DNA of 24,041 nucleotides from JAOUFP01 sp947085825 (lineage in GTDB: Bacteria; Nitrospirota; Thermodesulfovibrionia; Thermodesulfovibrionales; UBA6898), in assembly GCA_947085825.1 (NCBI GenBank), contig CAMTXX010000005.1, forward strand, positions 1 to 24,041, given 5' to 3'. The notes beneath the pieces are model-generated. The model searched no databases and was not told where the DNA came from. It saw only the letters and a program-made list of their open reading frames with translations. Both the position numbers and the translations under genes were made by a program. This document shows positions 7,140 to 13,897 of this stretch, piece by piece. Each line of letters starts with the position of its first letter. Within the stretch, counting starts at the first letter, position 1.

Positions 7140-7214
7140 TTATAAAACGTCTGTTTTTTTGGTATGACAGTAACTGCTTACACTAAGCGCCTGATATTTG
7201 TTTTCCCTATACAA
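7140..7214 (-). CDS. Possible 24-aa leader peptide with TTG start
   Basis: AGGAGGAGGT stands 3 nt before a TTG codon that opens 24 codons ending TAA at 7140, and the next gene starts 13 nt later. The peptide (starts LYRENKYQALSV) has no known motif. The very strong ribosome site with no ordinary gene behind it is the only support. It could instead be a purine-rich leader element. Confidence 0.25.
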   Translation of the reverse strand: MYRENKYQALSVSSYCHTKKTDVL

Positions 7215-7230
7215 TCCACCTCCTCCTGTT

Positions 7231-7270
7231 AAGTATCACTAAAGTAATACTGGAATAAATAAGTATTACT
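7231..7270. promoter_or_regulatory. Three phased 10-bp repeats in the gltB-like promoter region
   Basis: AAGTATCACT (7231), AAGTAATACT (7242) and AAGTATTACT (7261) are spaced 11 and 19 bp apart, close to one and two helical turns. The core is a near-palindrome, AGTATTACT/AGTAATACT. They lie between the terminator of the upstream regulator gene and the gltB-like pair. They are candidate operators for NrpR or for the XRE/cupin regulator. Confidence 0.5.
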
Positions 7271-7283
7271 AACGGCAAAAGAC

Positions 7284-7305
7284 AAAAAAAATCCTCAAGG
7301 ATTTT
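7284..7305 (-). terminator. Rho-independent terminator of the KaiC-like/XRE/cupin gene
   Basis: On the minus strand AAAATCC, a 4-base TTGA loop and GGATTTT are followed by a continuing T-run, giving eight T in total. It is 27 bp after the stop at 7333, so the upstream regulator and the gltB-like pair are likely separate transcripts. Confidence 0.8.
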
Positions 7306-7332
7306 AAAGTCCTGTTCCTGTAAAAATCCGCG

Positions 7333-8601
7333 TCACATACAGATAACTAATAGCTCGACCTCCTCAGTATTTTTATTCCTCCACAGAGACGGCAGAGAGT
7401 CTTTCAGATAGATTGAATCACCTGCCTTCAGTTCTTTTTCAATGTTTTCGACCTTCACGGAAACGCTGCCTTTTATAACATGTATCAGTTCCTCTTTTTT
7501 ATAGGTGAGAAAATGTTTATACAGTTCAGCGCTAGGCTCGAGCACTGCCATATAAGCCGATGCCCTGTCCCCGGAGATTATGTTGAATATGGAGTATCCT
7601 ATTTCTTTTTCGTAAAGGTTTTTTCTGACGGTATCCCTTTTTATGAGCCATTTGACATCTTTGGCAATTTTGTCACTCTGCAGGAGGCTTGAGGGACTAA
7701 GGCCGAGGACATCGCCTATCTGGAAGAAAGAATTAAGGGAAGGACTTATCTGGTTGTTTTCAAGTTGTGATATAAAACTCGAAGTCAGCCCGATTTTATC
7801 CGCAAGGTCCTTTTGTGACATCCCGAGCTTTGTGCGGGCATTCTTTATCTTGCTGCCAATGTCGAATGAAGGCTCTTTTTTCGCGGGCACGATAAATATG
7901 CGATTGTCTTCTATTTCATAAGAATGGGGTTTGAACGCCTCCCTGCTCGTTCTCCCTTCAAGCTTCAGCGCTTTAAGATATAATTTTTCTCTTTTCTTGT
8001 AGAGTTCGAGGACGACCTGGGTTATATGCCTGAGATTGGCCTTGAAGGCCTGACTGTGGGCCTCTTTTTCGAGTATCCAGTAGGCAACGGTGCCGAGGTC
8101 GTACAACCTGGGACACATATAGGTAAAAAATTTGTAGGTGCTGTTTTCATCTCCCCAGAGGTCTTGCATTCCGGTAAGGCTGTCGAATATATATCTTGCT
8201 CCTTCCGGAAGCCTGTCCTGTATCGTGTTAAGTGTCTCGCTGAAGAATGAGATATCTGCGGGTCTGTTTACCTTTATTATGTTCGGAAAATCAGCATGGT
8301 CTGTCTCATAGAACTTCAGAAATGCCCTGTCGCTCTTTCCTTTTCCCGATGTAAAGCAGTCAAGTATGGTGAGCTGCTCAGGATTTTCTTGTATGTTCAT
8401 ATGAAGCAGGATGCTCTGAGGTGACCTGTTAAAACTTGCATAGATGACGTCCCTGTTTTCCTCCAGAGATTTTGTGATGAAATTCCTGATGAATATGTCC
8501 TCTGAAGTGCCTGCCTCTGTTTCCCATACCATATTGTCCCCTATATGAGCAGAGTCAATAAGGGTGTCGAGGTCTTTTATTCCTGTTGTAATTTTTTGCA
8601 T
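7333..8601 (-). CDS. KaiC-like domain / XRE helix-turn-helix / cupin fusion regulator
   Basis: 422 residues in three parts. Residues 1-235 resemble the RecA/KaiC-like ATPase fold (ITTGIKDLDTLI at the start, IFDSLTGM near 138 as a Walker-B-like strand), but the P-loop position reads ETEAGTSEDI with no GKT, so ATP hydrolysis is unlikely. Residues 249-305 are an XRE helix-turn-helix (MSQKDLADKIGLTSSFISQLENN). Residues about 350-420 are a cupin (GSVSVKVENIEKELKAGDSIYL). XRE-cupin regulators bind a small ligand in the cupin; the degenerate RecA-like part may serve for oligomerisation or partner binding. No Shine-Dalgarno precedes the ATG, but a promoter and a 16-bp dyad lie just upstream. Its place between PII and glutamate synthase genes suggests nitrogen control. 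Confidence 0.75.
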   Translation of the reverse strand: MQKITTGIKDLDTLIDSAHIGDNMVWETEAGTSEDIFIRNFITKSLEENRDVIYASFNRSPQSILLHMNIQENPEQLTILDCFTSGKGKSDRAFLKFYETDHADFPNIIKVNRPADISFFSETLNTIQDRLPEGARYIFDSLTGMQDLWGDENSTYKFFTYMCPRLYDLGTVAYWILEKEAHSQAFKANLRHITQVVLELYKKREKLYLKALKLEGRTSREAFKPHSYEIEDNRIFIVPAKKEPSFDIGSKIKNARTKLGMSQKDLADKIGLTSSFISQLENNQISPSLNSFFQIGDVLGLSPSSLLQSDKIAKDVKWLIKRDTVRKNLYEKEIGYSIFNIISGDRASAYMAVLEPSAELYKHFLTYKKEELIHVIKGSVSVKVENIEKELKAGDSIYLKDSLPSLWRNKNTEEVELLVICM

Positions 8602-8607
8602 GGCAAT

Positions 8608-8662
8608 AGGTTACCGGTTACCTTATGGCATTAAATTAAACAATGTCAAATTCTTTTGTCAA
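8608..8662 (-). promoter_or_regulatory. Promoter and 16-bp dyad upstream of the fusion regulator
   Basis: TTGACA (8662-8657) and TTTAAT (8640-8635) are 16 bp apart. Downstream, AGGTAACCGGTAACCT (8623-8608) is a near-palindrome with two mismatched positions and ends 6 bp before the ATG. This is the usual place for an autoregulatory operator of an XRE protein. Confidence 0.5.
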
Positions 8663-8697
8663 TAATGAAATTTATTGAGAATTCCTGGGAATAAAAG

Positions 8698-8727
8698 GGG
8701 CTGCCCTCCTTTTACAGTGGGCAGCCC
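8698..8727 (-). terminator. Likely terminator after the second PII gene
   Basis: GGGCTGCCC and GGGCAGCCC form a perfect 9-bp GC-rich stem with a 12-base loop. On the minus strand it is followed by CTTTTATT. It is 31 bp beyond the stop of the PII gene at 8759. Confidence 0.65.
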
Positions 8728-8758
8728 GGGGCCAAAAAAAGAAAGTATGTTTGAAAAA

Positions 8759-9097
8759 TCAAATAGCAGACTCGCCTGTTTCGCCTGTCCTTATCCTTAT
8801 GACTTGTTCGAGAGGATATACAAAGATCTTTCCATCGCCTATCTTTCCTGTCTTTGCCTTTTCCATAATGGTCGAGATCACCTTATCAGTCATGCTGTCT
8901 GATATTACTATTTCAATCTTTATCTTCGGAATAAACGCTATGTCGTACTCTGCTCCCCTGTAAAGCTCCACATGCCCCTTCTGCCTTCCAAACCCCTTCA
9001 CCTCTGTCACAGTCATGCCCTGCACCCCTATGCTGTTAAGAGCATCCTTGACCTCATCAAGCTTGAATGGTTTTATTATCGCCTCTATCTTTTTCAT
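8759..9097 (-). CDS. glnB: PII nitrogen regulatory protein (second copy)
   Basis: A 112-residue PII protein with the normal T-loop (Tyr46, Tyr51 in ELYRGAEYD) and KTGKIGDGKIFV. It differs from the PII at 10,687-11,025 at only 7 of 112 residues by eye (I8L, I59V, Y94S, P95S, Q97D, T107K, I112L). The two genes share an identical 88-bp stretch (8835-8922 and 10,763-10,850), so they are a recent duplicate or are kept alike by gene conversion. GGAGG lies 6 nt before the ATG. It stands alone: a terminator follows, and an arsR-type gene diverges from it. It is not next to an amt gene, so its partner is unknown. Confidence 0.92.
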   Translation of the reverse strand: MKKIEAIIKPFKLDEVKDALNSIGVQGMTVTEVKGFGRQKGHVELYRGAEYDIAFIPKIKIEIVISDSMTDKVISTIMEKAKTGKIGDGKIFVYPLEQVIRIRTGETGESAI

Positions 9098-9117
9098 AGT
9101 GCCTCCTTGTTTAGTAG

Positions 9118-9184
9118 TTAGGGTTTGGGGGTTGGGGATTTATGATTTATTAAAACCAATCCCTAACCCCTATTCCCAAATCCC
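9118..9184. repeat. G-rich/C-rich degenerate hairpin upstream of PII copy 2
   Basis: A left arm of TTAGGG/TTTGGGG/GTTGGGG units is followed after about 18 bases by a right arm of AATCCC/TAACCCC/ATTCCC units, nearly complementary throughout. Units are about 7 bp and imperfect. The same type occurs upstream of the PII at 10,687 and inside nifEN. Confidence 0.75.
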
Positions 9185-9201
9185 TTTTTTATATATTCAT
9201 G

Positions 9202-9239
9202 GGCAACAAATATAGACATGAATCAAGAGACATGTTGCC
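9202..9239. promoter_or_regulatory. Wide dyad in the divergent glnB/arsR region
   Basis: GGCAACA (9202-9208) and TGTTGCC (9233-9239) are exact complements 24 bp apart, with ACATG and CATGT nested inside. The centre is about 85-105 bp from either start codon. It could be an operator for the divergent region. Confidence 0.35.
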
Positions 9240-9287
9240 AGAGGTTTGTTTCAATATAAAAAATAAATCAGCGCTGTATATTTTTTG

Positions 9288-9326
9288 TTGACTTTTCATA
9301 TAATCATATAATAATATATTTATATG
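9288..9326 (+). promoter_or_regulatory. arsR-type gene promoter and self-operator
   Basis: TTGACT (9288-9293) and TAATAT (9312-9317) are 18 bp apart and put the transcription start on or next to the ATG at 9324. The arms CATATAA and TTTATATG (about 9297-9325) overlap the -10, as expected of an ArsR/SmtB operator. No Shine-Dalgarno is present, so the mRNA is probably leaderless. Confidence 0.5.
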
Positions 9327-9731
9327 AGAAACATTACAAATTTCCTGAAGCTTCTTTCAAGCGAGTCGAGGATGAGAATTTTCATGCTCCTGGCCAATAA
9401 AGAACTCTGCGTATGCCAGATAATGGGCGTTTTGGGGATATCCCAACCATTGGTGTCCATGAATCTTTCGTTGCTCAGTGATGCAGGGCTTCTTGATGAA
9501 AGGCGAGATGGGAAACTGATATTTTACAGCCTTAAGAATTCCCTGCCCCATTTTGAATCCGAGGTAGTAGGTATTCTAAAGAAGCAACTTAAAAATGATG
9601 AAATTTTAAAAAATGACCTGCAGTCTCTGTCTGACTGTACTGAGTTTCAAAAGAAAACAGGAAAATGCGATATGAAGACATTTTTAGAGTTTATGGAAAA
9701 AAAACGCAGAAAAAGATACGTTGGGAGGTAA
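9324..9731 (+). CDS. ArsR/SmtB-family transcriptional regulator
   Basis: A 135-residue winged-helix repressor. KLLSSESRMRIFMLL is the first helix pair, ELCVCQIMGVLGISQPLVSMNLSLLSDAGLL the helix-turn-helix, and ERRDGKLIFYSL the wing. The ELCVC pair in the recognition region is the metal- or thiol-sensing motif typical of ArsR proteins. Further Cys residues (SDCTEFQKKTGKC) lie in the C-terminal tail. The stop is 1 nt before the next gene, and the ribosome site of that gene is inside this one, so it presumably controls the membrane Fe-S protein with it. Arsenic-resistance genes are absent, so a redox or metal signal linked to the Fe-S protein is more likely. Confidence 0.85.
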   Translation: MRNITNFLKLLSSESRMRIFMLLANKELCVCQIMGVLGISQPLVSMNLSLLSDAGLLDERRDGKLIFYSLKNSLPHFESEVVGILKKQLKNDEILKNDLQSLSDCTEFQKKTGKCDMKTFLEFMEKKRRKRYVGR

Positions 9732-9732
9732 C

Positions 9733-10404
9733 ATGCTGAAACAATTAAATGAAAAACGCAGAAAACTTCAATCATACACATGGCTTGGGCTGCCGATCGT
9801 AATAATCGGCGGATGGTTTTATCCGAAATTGGGATTTTTTTTGCTTGCCTGCATGATTGGGGCTTTGGCAATCGCATTATTCAAAGGAAGGGCTTGGTGC
9901 GACTGGACGTGTCCCAGGGGCAGCTTCTTTGATCTCATTCTTCAAAAGTTTAGCCTGAACAAAGAGATTCCTGCATTTTTCAGGAAAAAGGCTGTACGTC
10001 TGCTTGTAATGGGAATCCTTTTGAGCGTTCTTGGGGTGCAGATTTATTTTGCATGGGGTGATATAGATGGAATCGGCCTTGCAATGGTGAGAGTTCTCAC
10101 AGTTACTACAACTGCAGGCATCTTACTTGGCATCATTTACCAGCAGCGCATATGGTGCCATATATGTCCTATGGGAACATTAAGCAATTATTTGGCCAAG
10201 GGAAAAAACCCGCTTACAATCGCTGAGCATTGCGGTGCAACCTGCAAGTTATGCTCCAAAGCCTGTCCTATGCAGCTAAAACCTTACGAATATAAAGATG
10301 ATGGAGTTATGGGCGATAATGATTGCATAAAATGTTCAACCTGCGTGGCTGCCTGTCCAAAAAAAGCCTTACAGTTTGAAAAAGAACTAAAAAAAGCAGC
10401 ATAA
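9733..10404 (+). CDS. Membrane-bound polyferredoxin (NapH/CcoG-like 4Fe-4S protein)
   Basis: 223 residues with membrane segments at about 16-50 (two), 88-106 and 120-136. Two cysteine pairs sit next to the membrane (CDWTC at 56-60, CHIC at 142-145). A ferredoxin tail carries two 4Fe-4S motifs (C167-x3-C171-x2-C174-x3-C178 and C198-x2-C201-x2-C204-x3-C208). Such proteins pass electrons between the membrane quinone pool and soluble or periplasmic partners. I start at ATG 9733, not the TTG at 9721, because GGGAGG lies 4 nt upstream and the TTG would place the ribosome site inside the gene. A role in feeding electrons to nitrogen fixation is possible but unproven. Confidence 0.8.
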   Translation: MLKQLNEKRRKLQSYTWLGLPIVIIGGWFYPKLGFFLLACMIGALAIALFKGRAWCDWTCPRGSFFDLILQKFSLNKEIPAFFRKKAVRLLVMGILLSVLGVQIYFAWGDIDGIGLAMVRVLTVTTTAGILLGIIYQQRIWCHICPMGTLSNYLAKGKNPLTIAEHCGATCKLCSKACPMQLKPYEYKDDGVMGDNDCIKCSTCVAACPKKALQFEKELKKAA

Positions 10405-10420
10405 AATCAGGAGGAAGAGT

Positions 10421-10582
10421 ATGGAAACATGTGAATATATCTGTCTTAAATGCGGAACCCGCTATATGGGGGCATTGTCGTGCTCAAATGATGCGGTTAG
10501 CAAAAAATGTCCTGAGTGCAGCATAGCTGACACAGCGAGCTTAAATCCAGCAAGTTTCTTTGACTTTAAAGGCGGCGGCTGA
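10421..10582 (+). CDS. 53-aa zinc-ribbon protein
   Basis: A short gene 16 nt after the polyferredoxin stop, with AGGAGG 6 nt before its ATG. The product starts METCEYICLKCGTRYMGALS and has CLKCG and CPEC knuckles (Cys8, 11, 30, 33) plus Cys4 and Cys21, a small zinc- or iron-binding fold. It ends in GGG. It is the third gene of the plus-strand unit. The function is unknown; rubredoxin-like or FmdB-like folds are alternatives. Confidence 0.7.
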   Translation: METCEYICLKCGTRYMGALSCSNDAVSKKCPECSIADTASLNPASFFDFKGGG

Positions 10583-10621
10583 AACCCTTGGGGATGCTGA
10601 GACCAGTTAGGTCTATTTTAG

Positions 10622-10655
10622 CTTCCCTGTCCCGAAAGCTTTCGGGACAGGGAAG
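10622..10655. repeat. Dispersed palindromic repeat, copy 2
   Basis: A perfect 34-bp palindrome with the 17-bp arm CTTCCCTGTCCCGAAAG. It lies between the convergent zinc-ribbon gene and PII copy 3, and ATCAATATTTTT follows on the plus strand, so it may also end the plus-strand transcript. The arm and flank match copy 1 at 2398-2441. The inner CCCGAAAG core also occurs within nifEN (20,615-20,632). Confidence 0.8.
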
Positions 10656-10686
10656 ATCAATATTTTTCAGCCTCTAAATTAATAAG

Positions 10687-11025
10687 TTACAACGCCGATT
10701 CCCCTTTTTCTCCTGTCCTTATTCTTATAACATCTTCAAGCGAGGATACAAATATCTTTCCGTCGCCTATCTTTCCTGTCTTTGCCTTTTCCATAATGGT
10801 CGAGATCACCTTATCAGTCATGCTGTCTGATATTACTATTTCAATCTTTACCTTCGGAATAAACGCTATGTCATACTCTGCTCCCCTGTAAAGTTCCACA
10901 TGCCCCTTCTGCCTTCCAAAACCCTTCACCTCTGTCACAGTCATGCCCTGAACTCCTATGCTGTTAAGAGCATCTTTGACTTCATCAAGCTTGAATGGTT
11001 TTAGTATAGCCTCTATCTTTTTCAT
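10687..11025 (-). CDS. glnK: PII nitrogen regulatory protein paired with AmtB
   Basis: A 112-residue PII protein with Tyr46/Tyr51 in the T-loop and the KTGKIGDGKIFV signature. It is nearly identical to the copy at 8759-9097. It follows amtB by 87 bp in the same direction, the classic amtB-PII pairing in which the T-loop plugs the ammonium channel when nitrogen is plentiful, so the name glnK fits by context. GGAGG precedes the ATG. A G-rich/C-rich hairpin fills the gap to amtB. Confidence 0.93.
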   Translation of the reverse strand: MKKIEAILKPFKLDEVKDALNSIGVQGMTVTEVKGFGRQKGHVELYRGAEYDIAFIPKVKIEIVISDSMTDKVISTIMEKAKTGKIGDGKIFVSSLEDVIRIRTGEKGESAL

Positions 11026-11043
11026 AGTGCCTCCTATTAGTTG

Positions 11044-11104
11044 TTGGGGGTTAGGGGTCAGGGGTTAGTTTTTTACTAATCCCTAAACCCCAATCCCTAA
11101 TCCC
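11044..11104. repeat. G-rich/C-rich degenerate hairpin between amtB and PII
   Basis: The left arm is GTTGGGGG/TTAGGGG/TCAGGGG/TTAG and the right arm CTAATCCC/TAAACCCC/AATCCC/TAATCCC, largely complementary, with a loop of about 8 bases. It is the same unit type as at 9118 and 19,761. Confidence 0.75.
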
Positions 11105-11112
11105 ATTTTTTG

Positions 11113-12471
11113 TTACAGGTTATACGCCTTTTCACCGTGCTGGCTCTCATCAAGCCCTTCGATCTCATCTTCCACTTCAACCCTGAGTCCAACTAATGCC
11201 TTGATTATCATAAAGATAATCGCAGTAACAACCGCCACATATACTATGGTAACGCCGACGGCTATAAGCTGTATCCAGAGCTGCCCAGGATTACCGTAAA
11301 GAAGCCCTTTGCCGAGTTCATTTACTGACGGGTCAGCAAATACGCCTGTAAGGATTGCTCCGAGCGTCCCTGCAACTCCGTGAATTCCAAACGCATCCAG
11401 TGTGTCGTCATAGCCGAGTCTGGGTTTAAGCGCTGCCACTGAAAAAAATGAGACAACGCCTGCCGCAAGACCTATGAAAAGAGCGCCGCTGATGTTCACA
11501 AAACCTGCTGCCGGAGTTATGGCAACGAGACCGGCAACAGCTCCGGATGCAAGGCCAAGGACTGTAGGCTTCTTTGAATGCATCCACTCCGCAAACATCC
11601 ACGCAACCGCTGCAATCGCAGCAGCAGTGTTTGTATTGATAAATGCTGCGCCTGCAATGCCGTTTGCCGCCAGCGCAGATCCTGCGTTAAAGCCGAACCA
11701 TCCGAACCAGAGAAGCCCTGTTCCGGTCACAACCATAGTGAGGTTGTTGGGTATGAGGGTCATCTCGCGCCTTTTGCCTAAAATTAATGCGCCGACAAGG
11801 GCCGCAACACCTGCGTTGATATGGACGACTGTTCCACCTGCAAAATCGAGCGCGCCAAGCTTCGCGAGGAAGCCTCCGCCCCATACCCAGTGGGCAACAG
11901 GCAGATAAACAAAAGTCATCCAGAGTATGGCAAAGAGAACCCAGGCTGAAAATTTCATTCTTTCAATATACGCGCCGCTTACGAGTGCAACTGTGATTGC
12001 GGCAAAGGTCAACTGAAAGACGATGAATATAAACTCAGGGATAGTGCCTGAAAGACTGTTGACAGTTACACCGGAGAGAAAGAGTTTGCCGGCGTCCCCG
12101 ATAATCCCGCCGATGTCCGCTCCAAAGACAAAGGTATAACCATATATTATCCACAAAACACTTACAATACAGAAGGTCACAAAAGACATGGCAATAGTGT
12201 TAAGGGTGTCTTTGCGTTTTGAAAGTCCTCCGTAAAACAGAGCCAGTCCCGGAATTGTCATCAGCATTACCAGCGCCGTGGCAACAATCATCCAGGCGGT
12301 GTCTCCTGTGTCGAGCTTCGGCGGAACCGGAGCTTCTGCCAGTTGTGCGGCCGGGGCCTGTTCAGTAACAGCCGCTGAAGGAGGCGCTGTCTGCACCTGT
12401 TCTTCGGCAAACACAAGGCCCGCGGAAAACGCCAACCCCAGTAATAATATTATGCTTAATAATCGTTTCAT
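11113..12471 (-). CDS. amtB: Ammonium transporter AmtB
   Basis: This 452-residue Amt/MEP/Rh-family channel starts with a cleavable signal (MKRLLSIILLLGLAFSAGLVFA, positions 1-22) and a periplasmic Ala/Pro/Gln-rich stretch to about 55. About eleven membrane helices follow. The twin pore histidines are in GGTVVHINAGVAALVGA and DAFGIHGVAGTLGAI, and the periplasmic gate is in the WMTFVYLPVAHWVWGGG segment. It ends with a hydrophilic tail for PII contact. It imports NH4+/NH3 under nitrogen limitation. AAGGAG lies 9 nt before the ATG. It lies 34 bp after a porin and before glnK, which makes an outer-to-inner membrane uptake set. Confidence 0.96.
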   Translation of the reverse strand: MKRLLSIILLLGLAFSAGLVFAEEQVQTAPPSAAVTEQAPAAQLAEAPVPPKLDTGDTAWMIVATALVMLMTIPGLALFYGGLSKRKDTLNTIAMSFVTFCIVSVLWIIYGYTFVFGADIGGIIGDAGKLFLSGVTVNSLSGTIPEFIFIVFQLTFAAITVALVSGAYIERMKFSAWVLFAILWMTFVYLPVAHWVWGGGFLAKLGALDFAGGTVVHINAGVAALVGALILGKRREMTLIPNNLTMVVTGTGLLWFGWFGFNAGSALAANGIAGAAFINTNTAAAIAAVAWMFAEWMHSKKPTVLGLASGAVAGLVAITPAAGFVNISGALFIGLAAGVVSFFSVAALKPRLGYDDTLDAFGIHGVAGTLGAILTGVFADPSVNELGKGLLYGNPGQLWIQLIAVGVTIVYVAVVTAIIFMIIKALVGLRVEVEDEIEGLDESQHGEKAYNL

Positions 12472-12505
12472 CTCGTTATCTCCTTATTCTGGTTCATTAC
12501 ATTTC

Positions 12506-13618
12506 TTACCAGGTGTACATTACACCGAGGGCGATGGTGTCCTGGTTTTTGCTGGTTCCCGAGTCAAAGACATTTTCGTTCGACCAGTCGTGCCTGTACT
12601 CAGGTCTGATAAGAAGATTCTTCGCTATCCTGAACTCAGGCGTGATGGTGATCTCCTTCACCGTCTGCTTGGTTCCCGTCCGCACCCCGTCGCCGTCCTT
12701 GAAATACTCGCCCCTCAGCGTGGCGCTGAAAAGATCCGAGAAGTCGTATTTTGCGTAGCCGGCTATGCCGTACCACTTTGCATCGGAGCCGTCGGGGGCG
12801 CTGTCTTTCTGGGTTGCGTAGTCGGTGTTTACCACAAGCGTGAGGTTTTTCACCGGTTTTACCGTGGCGACAAAGTCTGCAAGGAATCTGGTGGACTTGA
12901 CGTCAGTCACGAGATCAGTCTCCCGGCCGTTCATGAGGTTCAGGATAAGCGAAACTTGCTCGCTGGGCACAGCGCTCATGCTAAGGCCCAGGGTCTTGGA
13001 ACTGCCCTCGTCCTTGAAGTTGTCCCAACCGTTGACAACATACAGGCTTGCGCTCACCTTGTCGCTGAACGGATAGCTCACCGAAAGTCCGGTGTGGGTG
13101 AACGGGATGGCGAAGTTGAACAGCAGGCCGCGTGAATAGTTCATGTTGTCCTTCGCCTCGATCACCTCGGCGCCGTGCATCGTCACGAACTTGCCGAAGC
13201 GGAACTTCAGCCCGTTGCCGAGGGGGGCAAGGTAATCAATATAAGCCTCGGTGAGATCGAAAGGATCGCCTCTGTCGCCAAGGCCGGCTGCGTGGATGAA
13301 CTTAGCGGTCTCGCCGGCCGAGAGTTTCAGTTTGAAGCCGACCCCGCCCACCGGCGCGTCCTTGACGAAGACCACCTGAGCGAGGTCGACGGTAAAGCTG
13401 TTGGATTTGTGGTCGAAGACCCTCAGTTCATTTGTCTGATTATTAGGGTCCTCGAAATTGTAGGTGTAGCCGCCCTGGACATAGACGCTCATGCCAAGGG
13501 CGCTCTTGATCTCATCGACCGTCATGCTCCCGGTCTTTTTTTCCTCAGCCCCTGCACTTGTTACAAAGGCGAATAAAACCATGAATACAAAACCGATTTT
13601 TAAGACATTTCCTTTCAT
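12506..13618 (-). CDS. Outer-membrane beta-barrel porin (BBP2/OmpL-like)
   Basis: 370 residues with a signal peptide (cleaved after about residue 24, ...VTSAGA-EEKK), a run of amphipathic beta strands and a C-terminal aromatic (MYTW) typical of outer-membrane barrels. Segments such as VYVQGGYTYNFEDPNN, KLKFRFGKF-like strands and ASLYVVNGWDN match the putative beta-barrel porin-2 family. It is about the family length. GGAGGAG precedes the ATG. It lies directly upstream of amtB in one transcription unit, so its solute may be ammonium or another nitrogen compound; this is inferred only from context. Confidence 0.8.
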   Translation of the reverse strand: MKGNVLKIGFVFMVLFAFVTSAGAEEKKTGSMTVDEIKSALGMSVYVQGGYTYNFEDPNNQTNELRVFDHKSNSFTVDLAQVVFVKDAPVGGVGFKLKLSAGETAKFIHAAGLGDRGDPFDLTEAYIDYLAPLGNGLKFRFGKFVTMHGAEVIEAKDNMNYSRGLLFNFAIPFTHTGLSVSYPFSDKVSASLYVVNGWDNFKDEGSSKTLGLSMSAVPSEQVSLILNLMNGRETDLVTDVKSTRFLADFVATVKPVKNLTLVVNTDYATQKDSAPDGSDAKWYGIAGYAKYDFSDLFSATLRGEYFKDGDGVRTGTKQTVKEITITPEFRIAKNLLIRPEYRHDWSNENVFDSGTSKNQDTIALGVMYTW

Positions 13619-13670
13619 TTTCTCCTCCTGGTATAAAATTAATTATTTTACTGTTAAACTGCATTTGTAA

Positions 13671-13880
13671 CTATTTCTGATTATTATCCGACTGATGACT
13701 TTCCTCTACCCATCGCACCTCCTTCGTCCTTAAACCGTATTTTTTCACCTTGTATCCGATCATCCTCTCTGTTATGCCAAGCTTTTTTGCCGCCTTGGCC
13801 ATGATCCAGTCACATTCCTTTAATGCCTTGAGTATCTCTTCCTTTTCAACTTCGTTAATTTTATTTTTCAGGGAATCCAT
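13671..13880 (-). CDS. Stand-alone NifA-type Fis helix-turn-helix protein
   Basis: 69 residues corresponding to just the C-terminal DNA-binding domain of NifA/NtrC-type enhancer-binding proteins: NKINEVEKEEILKALKECDW, AKAAKKLGITERMIGYKVKKYGL. No receiver, GAF or AAA+ part is encoded upstream, where hesA ends. I chose ATG 13880 over ATG 13910, because the latter lies inside the -24 box of a sigma54-like promoter and has no ribosome site. It could bind the same enhancer sites as the cell's full-length NifA and compete with it, or it may be a relic. It is the first gene of a row with porin, amtB and glnK. Confidence 0.7.
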   Translation of the reverse strand: MDSLKNKINEVEKEEILKALKECDWIMAKAAKKLGITERMIGYKVKKYGLRTKEVRWVEESHQSDNNQK

Positions 13881-13897
13881 TGTTGTTACCTGTATAA

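Noticed and set aside
7127..7332. NrpR operator GGAA-N6-TTCC
   Set aside because: I looked in this and the other main gaps and found no convincing copy.
9118..9184. CRISPR array or telomere-like array
   Set aside because: Units are about 7 bp, degenerate and arranged as two complementary arms, with no constant repeat and spacer pattern and no cas genes.
12278..13135. 285-codon plus-strand ORF across amtB and the porin
   Set aside because: It is antisense to two well-supported genes, has no ribosome site and shows no protein family features; it is a shadow of GC-rich coding sequence.
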